Shown here: positions 15,068 to 24,145 of the stretch, piece after piece
Layout of the letters: every line of letters starts with the position of its first letter
Position numbering within the stretch: the stretch's first letter is position 1
Position numbers and translations under genes: made by a program
Assembly (NCBI GenBank): GCA_937959375.1
Contig: CALGLS010000016.1
Location: forward strand, 1-36,283
Reading direction: 5' to 3'
DNA: 36,283 bases
DNA from: an uncultured Saprospiraceae bacterium
GTDB lineage: Bacteria > Bacteroidota > Bacteroidia > Chitinophagales > Saprospiraceae
The notes under the pieces: model-generated
Told to the model about the DNA's origin: nothing
Database searches by the model: none
What the model saw: only the letters and a program-made list of their open reading frames with translations

Positions 15068-16573
15068 TTATTTATTAGAGGCAGTTGCAGGATAAGAAAT
15101 AATCAACAAGCCTAGGAAAGTAATAAGACCATTGACGATCAACAATTCAAAATCGAATTGGTATCCAAATAGAAGAAGTTCTGAGTATTTATTTAAGAAG
15201 AAGGTGATTATCGGAGCCGCGATACAAACGATTGGAGTCAAACGATCTTGAATGTTTCTTTTCATAAAGAAACCAAAAGAGTACAATCCCAATAATGGCC
15301 CGTAGGTATAACCTGCAATTTTAAAGATCTGCGCGATTACCGCCTTGTCATTAATATTCCAAAAAACGAGAATAACCAAAAACAACAAAAAAGAGAAACC
15401 AAGATGTACCAAAAACCGCGTTTTCTTCATCGCAGCCTCCTCCCCTTCTCTCTTTTCAAAATCTAAAAAGTCAATACAAAAAGAAGTCGTCAAAGCTGTC
15501 AATGCTGAATCTGCACTAGAGTAAGCAGCAGCGATTAGACCGAGTATAAAGACAATGCCAATGGTGGGTGTCAAATGTTGTAATGCAATTGTTGGATACA
15601 ATAAATCTGTTGCTACTTTCATTTCACCATCTACCATTTGAGTTGGTATTTCGATTCCAACTTCCCCTGCATAGATAAAAAGCAATGCCCCAAGTGTAAG
15701 GAAAAGTAAATTTGCAAATACCAAAACGATACTAAACCAGAACATATTTTTTTGTGCCTCTCCTATCGATTTACAACTCAAATTTTTCTGCATCATATCC
15801 TGATCCAATCCAGTCATAACAATGGCAATTGAAGCTCCTGCTAAAAACTGTTTAAAGAAATTCTTCTTATCTCCCCAGCCCCCTTCAAAATAAAAAATCT
15901 GAGAATACTCACTATTTCTAACGGTTTCAACCAATCCTCCAACAGATAAATCTAATTTCTGACCAATCACAATAACGGTAAGCGTCACCGCTAATAGCAT
16001 ACAAAACGTCTGCAAAGCATCCGTCCAAACAATCGTTTTAATACCTCCTCTAAATGTATAAATCCAAATCAAACCAATAGTCATCAACACCGTTCCCCAA
16101 AAGGGAATTCCATAGTGATGCATCACAAATTCTTGTAAAACAATCGCTACCAAATACAATCGAAAGGAAGCACCAATCGTACGAGACAGCAGAAAGAAAG
16201 CTGATCCTGTCTTGTAAGAAGCTACTCCAAATCGCTCTTCTAGATAAGTATAAATGGAGGTAAGGTTAAGGCGATAATACATCGGCATCAATACTGTGGC
16301 TATCACAAAATATCCCAGTAGATAACCCAATACCATTTGCATATAAGAGAACTGCCGTAGCTCTACCCAACCAGGAACTGAGATGAAAGTAACACCTGAT
16401 AGAGAAGCTCCAATCATTCCAAAAGCAACAAGGTACCAAGGAGATTGGCGATTGGCTAGAAAGAAATCTTTGTTATTAGTATCCTTCCCCGTAAAATACG
16501 ACACAAGCACCAGCACAAAAAAGTATGCTGCAATGATAAACAATATGAGACTTGGTGAAAGTTGTTCAATCAT
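15068..16573 (-). CDS. Sodium:solute symporter (SSS family)
   Basis: Inner-membrane secondary transporter of 501 aa with about 13 predicted membrane segments, of the SSS/solute:sodium symporter family, which couples Na+ entry to uptake of a small organic solute. The opening (FFLANRQSPWYLVAFGMIGASLSGVTFISVPGWV) is the family's first-helix region with the typical ASLSG/SGVTF discontinuity; the Na+ site motif region around AAYSSADSALTALTTS is also present. The substrate cannot be read from the sequence; sugars, amino acids, nucleosides and sialic acid are all used in the family. It lies 90 bases downstream of upp on the same strand, but the substrate link to uracil is not supported. I see no T-run terminator directly after it. 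Confidence 0.88.
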   Translation of the reverse strand: MIEQLSPSLILFIIAAYFFVLVLVSYFTGKDTNNKDFFLANRQSPWYLVAFGMIGASLSGVTFISVPGWVELRQFSYMQMVLGYLLGYFVIATVLMPMYYRLNLTSIYTYLEERFGVASYKTGSAFFLLSRTIGASFRLYLVAIVLQEFVMHHYGIPFWGTVLMTIGLIWIYTFRGGIKTIVWTDALQTFCMLLAVTLTVIVIGQKLDLSVGGLVETVRNSEYSQIFYFEGGWGDKKNFFKQFLAGASIAIVMTGLDQDMMQKNLSCKSIGEAQKNMFWFSIVLVFANLLFLTLGALLFIYAGEVGIEIPTQMVDGEMKVATDLLYPTIALQHLTPTIGIVFILGLIAAAYSSADSALTALTTSFCIDFLDFEKREGEEAAMKKTRFLVHLGFSFLLFLVILVFWNINDKAVIAQIFKIAGYTYGPLLGLYSFGFFMKRNIQDRLTPIVCIAAPIITFFLNKYSELLLFGYQFDFELLIVNGLITFLGLLIISYPATASNK

Positions 16574-16662
16574 AGATGTTGGAAGTTCGTTTATTAGCTA
16601 AGCACCTCTAAATTAGTGCGGGACGAAGTTACTAAAATCTTCAAAATAAGATACAAATCTTA

Positions 16663-17313
16663 CTAGTCTTGTAATTTTGAACCAAAAGCTAAATCACCTG
16701 CATCTCCCAAACCAGGAACGATGTAAGATTTAGCCGTCAATTCTTCGTCAACAGCACCTAACCAAAATTTAGCTTCGGGATAGAGACGTTTAAGGTAATT
16801 ATAACCATAGGTAGAACAAACTACTGAGGCAATATGCAACTGCTTAGGTGTACCATAATCGGCTAAGGCTTTTATGCCTACATCCATTGACGCTCCAGTA
16901 GCCAACATCGGGTCTACGATTATCAAATGGCAGTCATCTAGGTTAGGACAAGAGATATAATCAAGCTTGATTTCGAAGGTACCATCCTTGTGATGTTTCC
17001 GAAAGGCAGATAAAAAAGCATTTTGAGACTTATCAAAATAGTTGAGAAAACCTTGATGAAATGGTAAACCAGCTCGCATGATGGTCGCTAATACAACTCG
17101 TTCAGCAGGTAGATCGATCTTGGCAACTCCCATAGGAGTCTCGACATCATTGGACTTATAAATCAGTGTTTTACTGATTTCATAGGCAAGGATTTCTCCT
17201 ATTCGTTCCAGATTTCGTCTGAAACGCATGCTATCTTTCTGTACTGTGCTATCTCTCAGCTCTGCGAGAAAAGTATTTGCAAGTGAATTCCGATCGTCGA
17301 GTATAAAGGCCAT
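16663..17313 (-). CDS. upp: Uracil phosphoribosyltransferase
   Basis: Cytoplasmic pyrimidine-salvage enzyme making UMP and pyrophosphate from uracil and PRPP. At 216 aa it is the normal family length. The PRPP-binding loop is VDPMLATGAS (about residues 133-142), the conserved TIMRAGLPF segment is at 78-86, and the uracil-binding C-terminal segment is IVPGLGDAGDLAFG. All key motifs look intact. A CAAATCTA string at 17331-17338 (TAGATTTG on the minus strand) fits the Bacteroidota -7 element TAnnTTTG and would give an extremely short leader, but no good -33 TTG is found. It is flanked by a deacetylase-like gene upstream (137-base gap) and a symporter downstream, all on the minus strand. Confidence 0.93.
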   Translation of the reverse strand: MAFILDDRNSLANTFLAELRDSTVQKDSMRFRRNLERIGEILAYEISKTLIYKSNDVETPMGVAKIDLPAERVVLATIMRAGLPFHQGFLNYFDKSQNAFLSAFRKHHKDGTFEIKLDYISCPNLDDCHLIIVDPMLATGASMDVGIKALADYGTPKQLHIASVVCSTYGYNYLKRLYPEAKFWLGAVDEELTAKSYIVPGLGDAGDLAFGSKLQD

Positions 17314-17450
17314 AGTTATTTGCTTTGCGCCAAATCTAATGAAAATAATTTGGAACTGAGGTTTGGAAATACCTTAAGTATTGAATGAAGTGGTTTGAAA
17401 GCTTGTTGGACTAGCCAGACAGCCTCCGACAAAGACTAGGTGTTCGTATT

Positions 17451-18776
17451 TTATGCCTTCTTCTCGCTTGCTGCGGCTGCGAATGAAGTGTACATGCTCT
17501 GCCATCCATCCCAGCCCATCAGAGAAGAGAATGAACTATTGTGCCAAATGCTAATAAGCGTTCCGTCAACCGCTTGCACTTCATCGATGATTCTTTGACA
17601 GGATTCAAGAGCCGCTGAAGGACTAAGTCCCAGATAGTTTTTAAGTGTTACGTCCATGATTTGAAATGGAAAAACTATTAATGCTGTTTCTTTCTCATTT
17701 TCTAGGTCATACCATTGGAAAGGGTGGCTAGTGGATGCTCGAAAGCCAAGTGACTCAGCGTAGCCCATTGTATAATCAGCATTGATACCAAGCGCCAAAA
17801 GACGTTGATAAGTATCTGGGAAGGATAATTTTAAAAAATGTTGTCGACTCGTTTTTATAGGTTGACCGCTAATAGACCGGAGGTCCTTTATTTCTTTTTC
17901 CAATTGATTGGCATCTGTATTAGAGGCGTAAGAGGGGTGAATCCCAATTTGGCTTTTGGCACAAAGCCTATGGACTAGATCGTGCATGGCTGGATGTTCT
18001 GGCGCTGTATTTTTGTCATAAGTTCCATAAGCTCCGAATAAGAAGAAATAAATAGCTTTCAGCTCATGTTTTTCATGCAAATGATCTAAAAAATCGAACT
18101 TAAAATATGGGTCGGGTTCACTTTTATTGAGGACTGTAAGTCTTGTCGAGAAATCACCAAATTGGCCTTTCAGCAAATCCTTCATTGCTCCTCCGAAAGT
18201 TCTCCAAGGTTTTTTATGTAAATAAGCCCAACCAAAGTCTATGTCAATGGTAGGTATAAATGCATAAGCTTTTGATTTAACTGGAGTAAATTGGAACCGA
18301 TTTACCAATTGGCCGTTAATGTACATTAGCCACTGATCGACAAGTGGCTGCTCTAAAAAACCATATTTGAAAGCCTGACTTTGCCTGGCCGTAAAACGTC
18401 CGTGATTGTCGGGGTCGAAAGGTAAATATTCCTCATACCTACTGAGTAGATAAAAAGCCATTGATAAAAAATCGAAGGAAAGATCTGCACCAGTATTATC
18501 AATTCCAAAAAGTGTAGGTAATTGATCTGCTGAGCTAAAATTGATTTTTTGAGGGCGAATATCATTTTCCAATATGAAATCATGTAAAGGAATAATGAAG
18601 GATTTTACCTTGGCATTTTGAGAATTGCCGTAGTGAATTCGAATTTTATCAGAGGCCGCAAAATGTTTGTAATCACAGGTAAACTCAATAGAATAGGCCA
18701 ATACCTTTGAAAAAAGGTGTTTGACAATATATTCAATGCGTGGATTAAGCTTTTTTGTATAAAAAATCAAATTCAT
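17451..18776 (-). CDS. DUF7033/polysaccharide deacetylase-like protein
   Basis: A 441-aa protein without signal peptide. Residues 1-160 correspond to the N-terminal region (DUF7033) found before a NodB-like domain in Bacteroidota. From about residue 168 a polysaccharide deacetylase-like barrel follows: FIPTIDIDFGWAY with the metal-type D-x-D, IGIHPSYAS (H/S pair), SRQHFLKLSFPDTY (R and H), and a C-terminal SIWHNSSF motif. These are positions expected for a zinc-dependent carbohydrate esterase, so removal of an acyl group from a cell-surface or capsule sugar is likely; the substrate is unknown. Lack of a signal peptide suggests a cytoplasmic step in glycan building. It is divergent from the coiled-coil/GTPase operon (179-base gap). 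Confidence 0.75.
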   Translation of the reverse strand: MNLIFYTKKLNPRIEYIVKHLFSKVLAYSIEFTCDYKHFAASDKIRIHYGNSQNAKVKSFIIPLHDFILENDIRPQKINFSSADQLPTLFGIDNTGADLSFDFLSMAFYLLSRYEEYLPFDPDNHGRFTARQSQAFKYGFLEQPLVDQWLMYINGQLVNRFQFTPVKSKAYAFIPTIDIDFGWAYLHKKPWRTFGGAMKDLLKGQFGDFSTRLTVLNKSEPDPYFKFDFLDHLHEKHELKAIYFFLFGAYGTYDKNTAPEHPAMHDLVHRLCAKSQIGIHPSYASNTDANQLEKEIKDLRSISGQPIKTSRQHFLKLSFPDTYQRLLALGINADYTMGYAESLGFRASTSHPFQWYDLENEKETALIVFPFQIMDVTLKNYLGLSPSAALESCQRIIDEVQAVDGTLISIWHNSSFSSLMGWDGWQSMYTSFAAAASEKKA

Positions 18777-18954
18777 CCCATAATTTATGGTGTAAAAAGA
18801 AGGAATGCCCTAAATTCGGATTTTTTATTATATTTATAGTCTTATCCCCCAAGCAAAATAGTTGGTAATCAAATAATAACGAAACCAGCTAGTCACAAAT
18901 ACTTCTATTTTCTCTTGTTAGTTTACCCTTTCAATACTTTATTAATATTTAATT

Positions 18955-19311
18955 ATGTCAAAAAAAGAGAACAACAACGCTACCATGATGCCAGGTGAAA
19001 TAGGAATGATTAGAGATATTCTAATGGGTCCTCAAATGGTAAAGATCGAAGAGCGGTTCGAAGCTTTAAATGCTAAATTTCAAGAATTAGAGGAAAGTTT
19101 GGATAGAAAAAGCCAAGACCTAGAGCAAAAAGCAACGCAGCTTAGCTCACTCGAAAAAGAGGTAGATACTCAATTTTCTGCTATCGAAAAGAAATTGGAA
19201 AGCAGTGTCGAAAAACTCGAAAAAATGATTGAGAAAGTAGACACTACCAGTAAAGCTAAACTCGGTAAAATGCTAAGCGATATTGGTCAGAAACTAATGG
19301 ACAATAGATAG
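18955..19311 (+). CDS. Coiled-coil protein, first gene of the small-GTPase operon
   Basis: A 118-aa soluble protein. Residues 13-26 (PGEIGMIRDILMGP) form a short helix-like motif. Residues 27-105 are an almost uninterrupted heptad coiled coil (IEERFEALNAKFQELEESL and following) rich in Glu, Lys and Leu. No catalytic residue is apparent. The motif LRxILxG near its start resembles LREIILRDD at the start of the next protein, which suggests a shared N-terminal module. Only 17 bases separate it from the 291-aa protein, so they are surely co-transcribed. I infer a scaffold or oligomerisation role for the downstream GTPase machinery; the exact function is unknown. Confidence 0.7.
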   Translation: MSKKENNNATMMPGEIGMIRDILMGPQMVKIEERFEALNAKFQELEESLDRKSQDLEQKATQLSSLEKEVDTQFSAIEKKLESSVEKLEKMIEKVDTTSKAKLGKMLSDIGQKLMDNR

Positions 19312-19328
19312 TCGGCGATTTCCTGCTA

Positions 19329-20204
19329 ATGAACAAGATCCAACATAGCGCAGAGGAGGAACTAATGCTCAAAAGGTTACGCGAGATAATTCTTCGTGAT
19401 GACCGGGCAGAGCTTTCGAATTTGCAAAATTTGATCAATGATCCTAAGCAACTTTCAAGTAAGGTCTCTCCTATTATTGATGAGCACATCGATTTTCTAA
19501 AACAGAATTTTCCTGTAGAATTTGAAAAAGCAGTAGACAAACTGGTAGAAAAAAAGATCGTAGATTCTCAAGATCAAATCGTCAATCTAATATATCCCAA
19601 ATTAGATGTGATGATCAAGAAGTATGTCACTTCTATGTTCCAAAAACTAAAAGATTCGATTGATGAACGTCTTGATGGTGTAAAAACGACTTTCAGTTTT
19701 AATGGTATTAAAGCTCGAGTTACCTCCATTTTTACTGGTGTCAAACAAAGTGACATCATACTAACAGATATCGGTGCGGTGGTCATTGAAGAAATATTTA
19801 TTATCCAGCAAGACTCTGGACTGTTGGTTGCTGCCGCTTCTAAATCAAAGCACCTAGATCAGGATGTAATAGCTGGCATGCTTACTGCAATTAAGTCATT
19901 TGTTGAAGATGCGTTTGACAAGGGAAGTGAAGATTTGGAAATGATTCGATATGAAAATTCTAAAATCTTTCTACTTAACTTTCAATCTTATTATTTCGCA
20001 GTTTCCCTTACAGGCTCCTTATCCGAGATAGAAAAAGAGAAATTGTCAGAAGAACTGATTACATTTGCAAAAGAAGATCTCCCATTCAATATGAATGACA
20101 TTACAGAGGCGTCATTTAAAGAGACTTCAGATAAACTAGACCAAAGCTTCTTTGCAGAAGCTCGCACTAAAGAAAATCAAAAAATCGACTCCCAAAATGA
20201 TTAG
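19329..20204 (+). CDS. Helical plus longin/roadblock-like partner of a small GTPase
   Basis: A 291-aa soluble protein with two parts. Residues 1-115 are helical: LREIILRDDRAELSNLQNLI, DPKQLSSKVSPIIDEHI, then IVNLIYPKLDVMIKKYV. From memory this pattern also precedes OmpA domains in cyanobacterial and proteobacterial envelope proteins, but no OmpA domain is present here. Residues about 145-255 (IEEIFIIQQDSGLLVAAAS, QDVIAGMLTAIKSFVEDAF, KIFLLNFQSYYFAVSLTG) read as an alpha/beta longin or roadblock-like domain. Its stop overlaps the GTPase start by 8 bases, implying translational coupling. I infer that it is a regulator, GEF/GAP-like factor or landing platform for the GTPase. An earlier unrelated annotation as OmpA-like would be misleading. 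Confidence 0.65.
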   Translation: MNKIQHSAEEELMLKRLREIILRDDRAELSNLQNLINDPKQLSSKVSPIIDEHIDFLKQNFPVEFEKAVDKLVEKKIVDSQDQIVNLIYPKLDVMIKKYVTSMFQKLKDSIDERLDGVKTTFSFNGIKARVTSIFTGVKQSDIILTDIGAVVIEEIFIIQQDSGLLVAAASKSKHLDQDVIAGMLTAIKSFVEDAFDKGSEDLEMIRYENSKIFLLNFQSYYFAVSLTGSLSEIEKEKLSEELITFAKEDLPFNMNDITEASFKETSDKLDQSFFAEARTKENQKIDSQND

Positions 20205-20679
20205 TAAAAAAGTAATATTAACAGGAAGTTTTGGCGTAGGAAAAACTTCACTTTTCAATAAATTCATACACGACAAGTTCAGTGACAAGTACTTAACGAC
20301 TATTGGAGTAAAGGTGAATAAGAAAAGCGTAACAGTAGATGGCCAGGAGCTCTCTCTCTTACTTTGGGATATCGCAGGTGAAGTATCTCAAGAAAAGGTC
20401 CCCACCTCTTTTTACCTTGGAGCAAGTGCCATTATCTTTGTTTTTGATCTTACTCGTCCTTCTACTTTCAATCAAATTGCATCTAACATTAACTACCTAA
20501 AAGGTATTTCTGGTGATGCGATTATAAAAGTTGTTGGAAACAAGCATGACCTTGTAGATGCCGAAGACATTGCTCAAATTAAAGAAACAATTGAAACACC
20601 TTGGGATATTTTGACTTCTGCCAAAACTGGTGCGAATGTAGAGGAACTATTCCACGGACTTGCTAAAGAACTTTTATAA
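20197..20679 (+). CDS. Rab/Ras-like small GTPase
   Basis: Small GTP-binding switch protein of 160 aa, the size of a bare G domain. G1 is GSFGVGKT (residues 10-17), G2 Thr is in YLTTIGV (T34/T35), G3 is WDIAGE (D58, G61), G4 is NKHD (115-118) and G5 is SAK (141-143). The residue after DIAG, Gln61 in Ras, is Glu62, so intrinsic hydrolysis may be altered. There is no C-terminal cysteine for lipidation and no signal peptide. I chose the ATG at 20197 over the ORF start at 20152 because it places the P-loop normally and overlaps the preceding stop by 8 bases. The fold belongs with the prokaryotic Ras superfamily (MglA/Rup groups), but the partner next to it is not a recognisable MglB. A strong terminator follows. 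Confidence 0.9.
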   Translation: MISKKVILTGSFGVGKTSLFNKFIHDKFSDKYLTTIGVKVNKKSVTVDGQELSLLLWDIAGEVSQEKVPTSFYLGASAIIFVFDLTRPSTFNQIASNINYLKGISGDAIIKVVGNKHDLVDAEDIAQIKETIETPWDILTSAKTGANVEELFHGLAKELL

Positions 20680-20700
20680 GAGATTCTTTTACAAAAGCTT

Positions 20701-20745
20701 AAAACTCCTGCAAGGCATCAAATGTATGTTTTGCAGGAGTTTTTA
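20701..20745 (+). terminator. Intrinsic terminator of the small-GTPase operon
   Basis: AAAACTCCTGCAA (20701-20713) pairs perfectly with TTGCAGGAGTTTT (20731-20743) around a 17-nt loop, with the T-run continuing to 20744-20745. It is 22 bases after the GTPase stop. Confidence 0.88.
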
Positions 20746-20875
20746 TTTAGGCTAAGCCTTATCAAGTATTGTCCCTATTTTTTGAAAGAAATATCTGCTT
20801 TTTTCGATCATATCGAAATTATTCCGTCCTCCTACCTACTTTTTGACGGTTTTTATTTGTTATCACATGCATCTT

Positions 20876-20890
20876 GGGTTTAATTTTTGC
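20876..20890 (+). promoter_or_regulatory. Possible sigma-54-like site for the 21007 gene
   Basis: GGGTTTAATTTTTGC has GG (20877-20878), ten bases and GC (20889-20890), with a good TTGC at -12 but a poor -24 box, about 105 bases before the ATG plus 12. No TGTCAC box lies at the usual distance. A second GG-N10-GG arrangement occurs near 20924. Weak evidence; the rest of 20746-21006 shows nothing else. Confidence 0.25.
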
Positions 20891-21006
20891 GTTAAAATGC
20901 ATATATTAAGACTTTATCCTTGGTATTTTCATTGGACTTTAAACAATGTACAACAATCGAGAATAAATTGCTGTTATAAGATTTTCAAGAACTATCACCA
21001 GAGATT

Positions 21007-21816
21007 ATGAAAAAATCCTTATTCCTAAGCCTTTTTGCCTGCTTTCTTGGCCTATCTGTCCAAGGACAAGTTACCTTTCAGCCTAAGCAATTCAATAGTC
21101 CTCAAAGCAAAGGCATCGTTTACGATAAAGAATTCTCTGTAGATGTTCGTCTACATACCAATGGACTTGCCTTCGCCGCAAATTTTGGTAAAATCAAAAC
21201 CTTCTATAAAACTCGTTACTACCACTTTGAAATTGGCGAGCTTCGCCATCCAAAGCAAGAACGTCAAAATCGTGATTGGGCAGGTGGAAATAATTCAAAG
21301 TCATCAAAGTCATTCTTTCTTGGTAAAAAGAACAATTTCTATGTGGTTAGAGCTGGTATTGGTGTAAAAAAATACTTTTCTGAAAAAGCTCGTGAAAGAG
21401 GTCTTGCCATAGGCATGTCTTATGCTGCTGGTCCATCACTTGGACTGATTAAACCATACTACCTTGAAATAATCAGACCTACTGACGAACCGCTCTACCC
21501 AGAAGTAGTCAGCGAAAAATACTCTTCTGAGAATGCAGGTGAGTTTCTCGACTTTTACTCGATATATGGTGCTTCTGGCTTTACAAAAGGCCTTAGTGAG
21601 ATTCGCCCATTACCTGGTTTACACGGAAAACTAGGGGTTCACTTCGACTGGGGAGCCTTCGATGAATACGTAAAAGCAATAGATGTTGGGGTTATGGTAG
21701 ACGTTTACCTCAAGAAAGTACCTTTGATGGTTGAAAATGACGCTATTACTAACACCGAAAATCATCCTTTTTTCATCAATCTTTACTTAACTTTGCAATT
21801 AGGCAAGCGCTGGTAG
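21007..21816 (+). CDS. Predicted exported outer-membrane beta-barrel protein
   Basis: A 269-aa protein with a clear signal peptide (MKKSLFLSLFACFLGLSVQG before QVTFQ). The mature part alternates hydrophobic and polar residues with many aromatic and glycine residues (YYHFEIGELRHPK, FYVVRAGIGVKKYF, FFINLYLTLQLGKRW), typical of a 8-12 stranded barrel, and ends with the aromatic Trp common in barrels. I recall similar proteins next to lipA in other Bacteroidota, but have no function to offer. It stands between the GTPase terminator and lipA, which begins about 200 bases later on the same strand without an obvious terminator between them. Confidence 0.75.
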   Translation: MKKSLFLSLFACFLGLSVQGQVTFQPKQFNSPQSKGIVYDKEFSVDVRLHTNGLAFAANFGKIKTFYKTRYYHFEIGELRHPKQERQNRDWAGGNNSKSSKSFFLGKKNNFYVVRAGIGVKKYFSEKARERGLAIGMSYAAGPSLGLIKPYYLEIIRPTDEPLYPEVVSEKYSSENAGEFLDFYSIYGASGFTKGLSEIRPLPGLHGKLGVHFDWGAFDEYVKAIDVGVMVDVYLKKVPLMVENDAITNTENHPFFINLYLTLQLGKRW

Positions 21817-22021
21817 TAGCGCCTTTCAGAGTTATACTCCATTTTAAGTCATTACTTATTCCTTCTTGCCACTTTTATAAGTCCTTTTGTCTATATCTGA
21901 CCATAAAGGCTGAACACTAATCACTCATAGTTGTTGAATTATTCATTGAGCTTTCGCTGAACGACTGATACAACCACTAGCGATTACTTGTTATTTGATA
22001 AAACACTTTGCCAGAAATATT

Positions 22022-22894
22022 ATGATAGAATTACCAATCGTAGATAAAAGAGAGCCTAGAAGAAGAAAGCCGGACTGGCTTCGTGTAAAATTACCTATTG
22101 GCGAAAACTTCAAAAAAGTACGCGCACTGGTTGATGAATACAACTTACATACTATCTGCCAAAGCGGAAACTGCCCTAACATGGGTGAGTGCTGGGGCGC
22201 TGGTACTGCGACCTTCATGATTTTGGGTAACACTTGTACACGCTCATGTTCATTCTGTGCTGTAAAAACTGGGCGACCACCTGAATACGATGCGGATGAA
22301 CCACGGCGTGTTGCAGAAGCCATTTCACTGATGCAGGTTAAGCATGCTGTAATTACTTCCGTAAATAGAGATGAACTCAAAGATCGTGGTGCTGAAATTT
22401 GGCACCAAACGATCAAGTCGATCAAAGAACTTTCTCCAACTACTACCATTGAGACTTTAATTCCTGATGTACGCGCCAACTGGGAAGCATTAGAACGAAT
22501 GATTAGTGCTGGTCAAGAAGTTGTTTCGCACAATATTGAAACCGTGGAACGACTTTACAGAATGGTTCGGCCACAGGCAAAATATGCACGAAGTCTGGAG
22601 CAAATCAAACGAACCAAAGCTTTTGGTAAACGAACAAAGACTGGTTTCATGGTTGGTCTTGGCGAAACAGAAGATGAGGTACTGAAGACAATGGATGACC
22701 TGATTGAAAATGATTGTGACGTACTGACTATCGGTCAATACCTACAACCAACAAAGATGCACTTGGAAGTTGCAGAATATGTTCATCCTGATGTGTTTGC
22801 AAAATATCATGAAGAAGGAATGAAGCGAGGTTTTGATTTTGTGGAGAGTGGCCCTTTGGTTCGGTCTTCTTATCACGCAGAGCGTCATTTGTAG
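22022..22894 (+). CDS. lipA: Lipoyl synthase
   Basis: Radical SAM enzyme that inserts two sulphur atoms into octanoyl groups on lipoyl domains of 2-oxo-acid dehydrogenases and the glycine cleavage system. The auxiliary cluster motif is C46-x4-C51-x5-C57 ([12 protein letters not shown]), the radical SAM motif C72-x3-C76-x2-C79 (CTRSCSFC), and the conserved C-terminal RSSYHA segment supplies the Ser ligand. Length 290 aa is typical. I chose the ATG at 22022 ([10 protein letters not shown]), which matches the usual N-terminus in the phylum, rather than an upstream TTG at 21995. It converges on the alkaline phosphatase gene with a shared bidirectional terminator. Confidence 0.96.
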   Translation: MIELPIVDKREPRRRKPDWLRVKLPIGENFKKVRALVDEYNLHTICQSGNCPNMGECWGAGTATFMILGNTCTRSCSFCAVKTGRPPEYDADEPRRVAEAISLMQVKHAVITSVNRDELKDRGAEIWHQTIKSIKELSPTTTIETLIPDVRANWEALERMISAGQEVVSHNIETVERLYRMVRPQAKYARSLEQIKRTKAFGKRTKTGFMVGLGETEDEVLKTMDDLIENDCDVLTIGQYLQPTKMHLEVAEYVHPDVFAKYHEEGMKRGFDFVESGPLVRSSYHAERHL

Positions 22895-22913
22895 AAACTA
22901 TGTTATAATTCAT

Positions 22914-22959
22914 AAAAAAGCACACTAACGGATACATCATCTGCTAGTGTGCTTTTTTT
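22914..22959. terminator. Bidirectional terminator between lipA and alkaline phosphatase
   Basis: AAAAAAGCACACTA (22914-22927) pairs perfectly with TAGTGTGCTTTTTT (22945-22958) around a 17-nt loop. A-run on the left and T-run on the right allow it to serve lipA on the plus strand and the phosphatase on the minus strand. Confidence 0.9.
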
Positions 22960-22978
22960 ATTTTATGCTATAACTTAC

Positions 22979-24145
22979 TTAGTCTTTTTCCTCCACAATC
23001 AACTCACGTCCTGGTCCTTTAAAGCCAAATGCTTCACGAATCTTATCATAAATAGCGGTGTTTTCATAAATACCACTGAAGATTTCTGCTTGAGGACCGT
23101 AAGCAAATACTGGAATCAAGTCTGCAGTGTGATAACCTGTTGTAAATTTAGTTGCCAAGCTATCCATTTTAGAACCTTGCACAATTGAGTAACCTCCAGT
23201 CTCGTGGTCCGCAGTAACGATAACAAGTGTTTCACCATTCTTTTCTGCAAACTTATGCACGGCACCAATCGTTTTATCAAAATCAAGCATTTCTGTAATG
23301 ATGTACTCCGAATTGTTTGCATGACCTCCCCAATCAATTTGTGATCCTTCAATCATCAAAAAGAATCCTTCATCACTTCGCTTTAGCAAATGCTTGATGC
23401 CCATTTTGCTGGCTGCACGTAAATAACCTCTACCTTTCGATACTGGTAGTGGATCTGCATCTGCTGTGAAATATCCAAAATTTTGATTCTTTGGTATAAA
23501 CACTTTTCCTAGTTCTTCTGTGAAGTAATCAGAAATGGTGTAGTTTTTATCTTTCAATTCAGCAATCAAATCTCGGTCATCGCTTTCGCGGCGATCAAAA
23601 TATTTTTTTCCACCACCAACGAAAAAATCAATTTCGGTATCCAAAAAATCATCTGCAATATCTTCGTACATATTTCTTCTTTTCTCATGTGCGATAAATG
23701 CTGCTGGAGTTGCATGTACAATAGTAGAAGTGGCGACCATCCCCGTAGCAAGATTATTTTCCTCTGCCTCTTCCAATATCGTTTTAACTCCAATGGTATC
23801 ATTATTTACACCAATTGCTCCATTATACGTTTTAATTCCGCTAGCAAAAGAAGTTGCAGCTGCAGCAGAATCCGTAATGAGTCCACTACTGGCATGTGTT
23901 TTATGTAATCCAATGACGGGAAATTTTTCTAAGTTTAGTTTATTACCATTCATGTACATTCCAGCAGTGATCTGGGTTATTCCCATACCATCTCCAATCA
24001 TTAATATGATGTTTTTGGGTTTGGTTATACCTCCATTCATATGGACACCTGAGTTTGGAGGAAGTGCCCCCTCACTTGAAGCATGTGGTTTGGGATTGCA
24101 AGAAATGACAGAAATAAGTAGAAAAAGTAGCGCCAGATTCTTCAT
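22979..24145 (-). CDS. Alkaline phosphatase lipoprotein
   Basis: Metal-dependent phosphomonoesterase of the PhoA family, 388 aa, anchored as a lipoprotein (lipobox VISC with C16). The zinc/magnesium ligand D52 is in MIGDGMG; the nucleophile is S93 in DSAAAATSFASGIKTYNGAIGV, which follows the E. coli DSAASATAWSTGVKTYNGALG pattern. HEKRRNMYEDIADDF carries the expected Arg, and IEGSQIDWGGHANN and VTADHETGG carry the later Asp and His metal ligands. All motifs look intact. It likely releases phosphate from organic phosphoesters in the periplasm or at the surface. No PHO-box-like site was evident in the 102 bases upstream. The frame at 23730-24176 on the plus strand is its antisense shadow. Confidence 0.94.
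   Translation of the reverse strand: MKNLALLFLLISVISCNPKPHASSEGALPPNSGVHMNGGITKPKNIILMIGDGMGITQITAGMYMNGNKLNLEKFPVIGLHKTHASSGLITDSAAAATSFASGIKTYNGAIGVNNDTIGVKTILEEAEENNLATGMVATSTIVHATPAAFIAHEKRRNMYEDIADDFLDTEIDFFVGGGKKYFDRRESDDRDLIAELKDKNYTISDYFTEELGKVFIPKNQNFGYFTADADPLPVSKGRGYLRAASKMGIKHLLKRSDEGFFLMIEGSQIDWGGHANNSEYIITEMLDFDKTIGAVHKFAEKNGETLVIVTADHETGGYSIVQGSKMDSLATKFTTGYHTADLIPVFAYGPQAEIFSGIYENTAIYDKIREAFGFKGPGRELIVEEKD

Noticed and set aside
21991-22479. 162-aa minus-strand frame
   Set aside because: Antisense to lipA, whose cluster motifs fix the coding strand.
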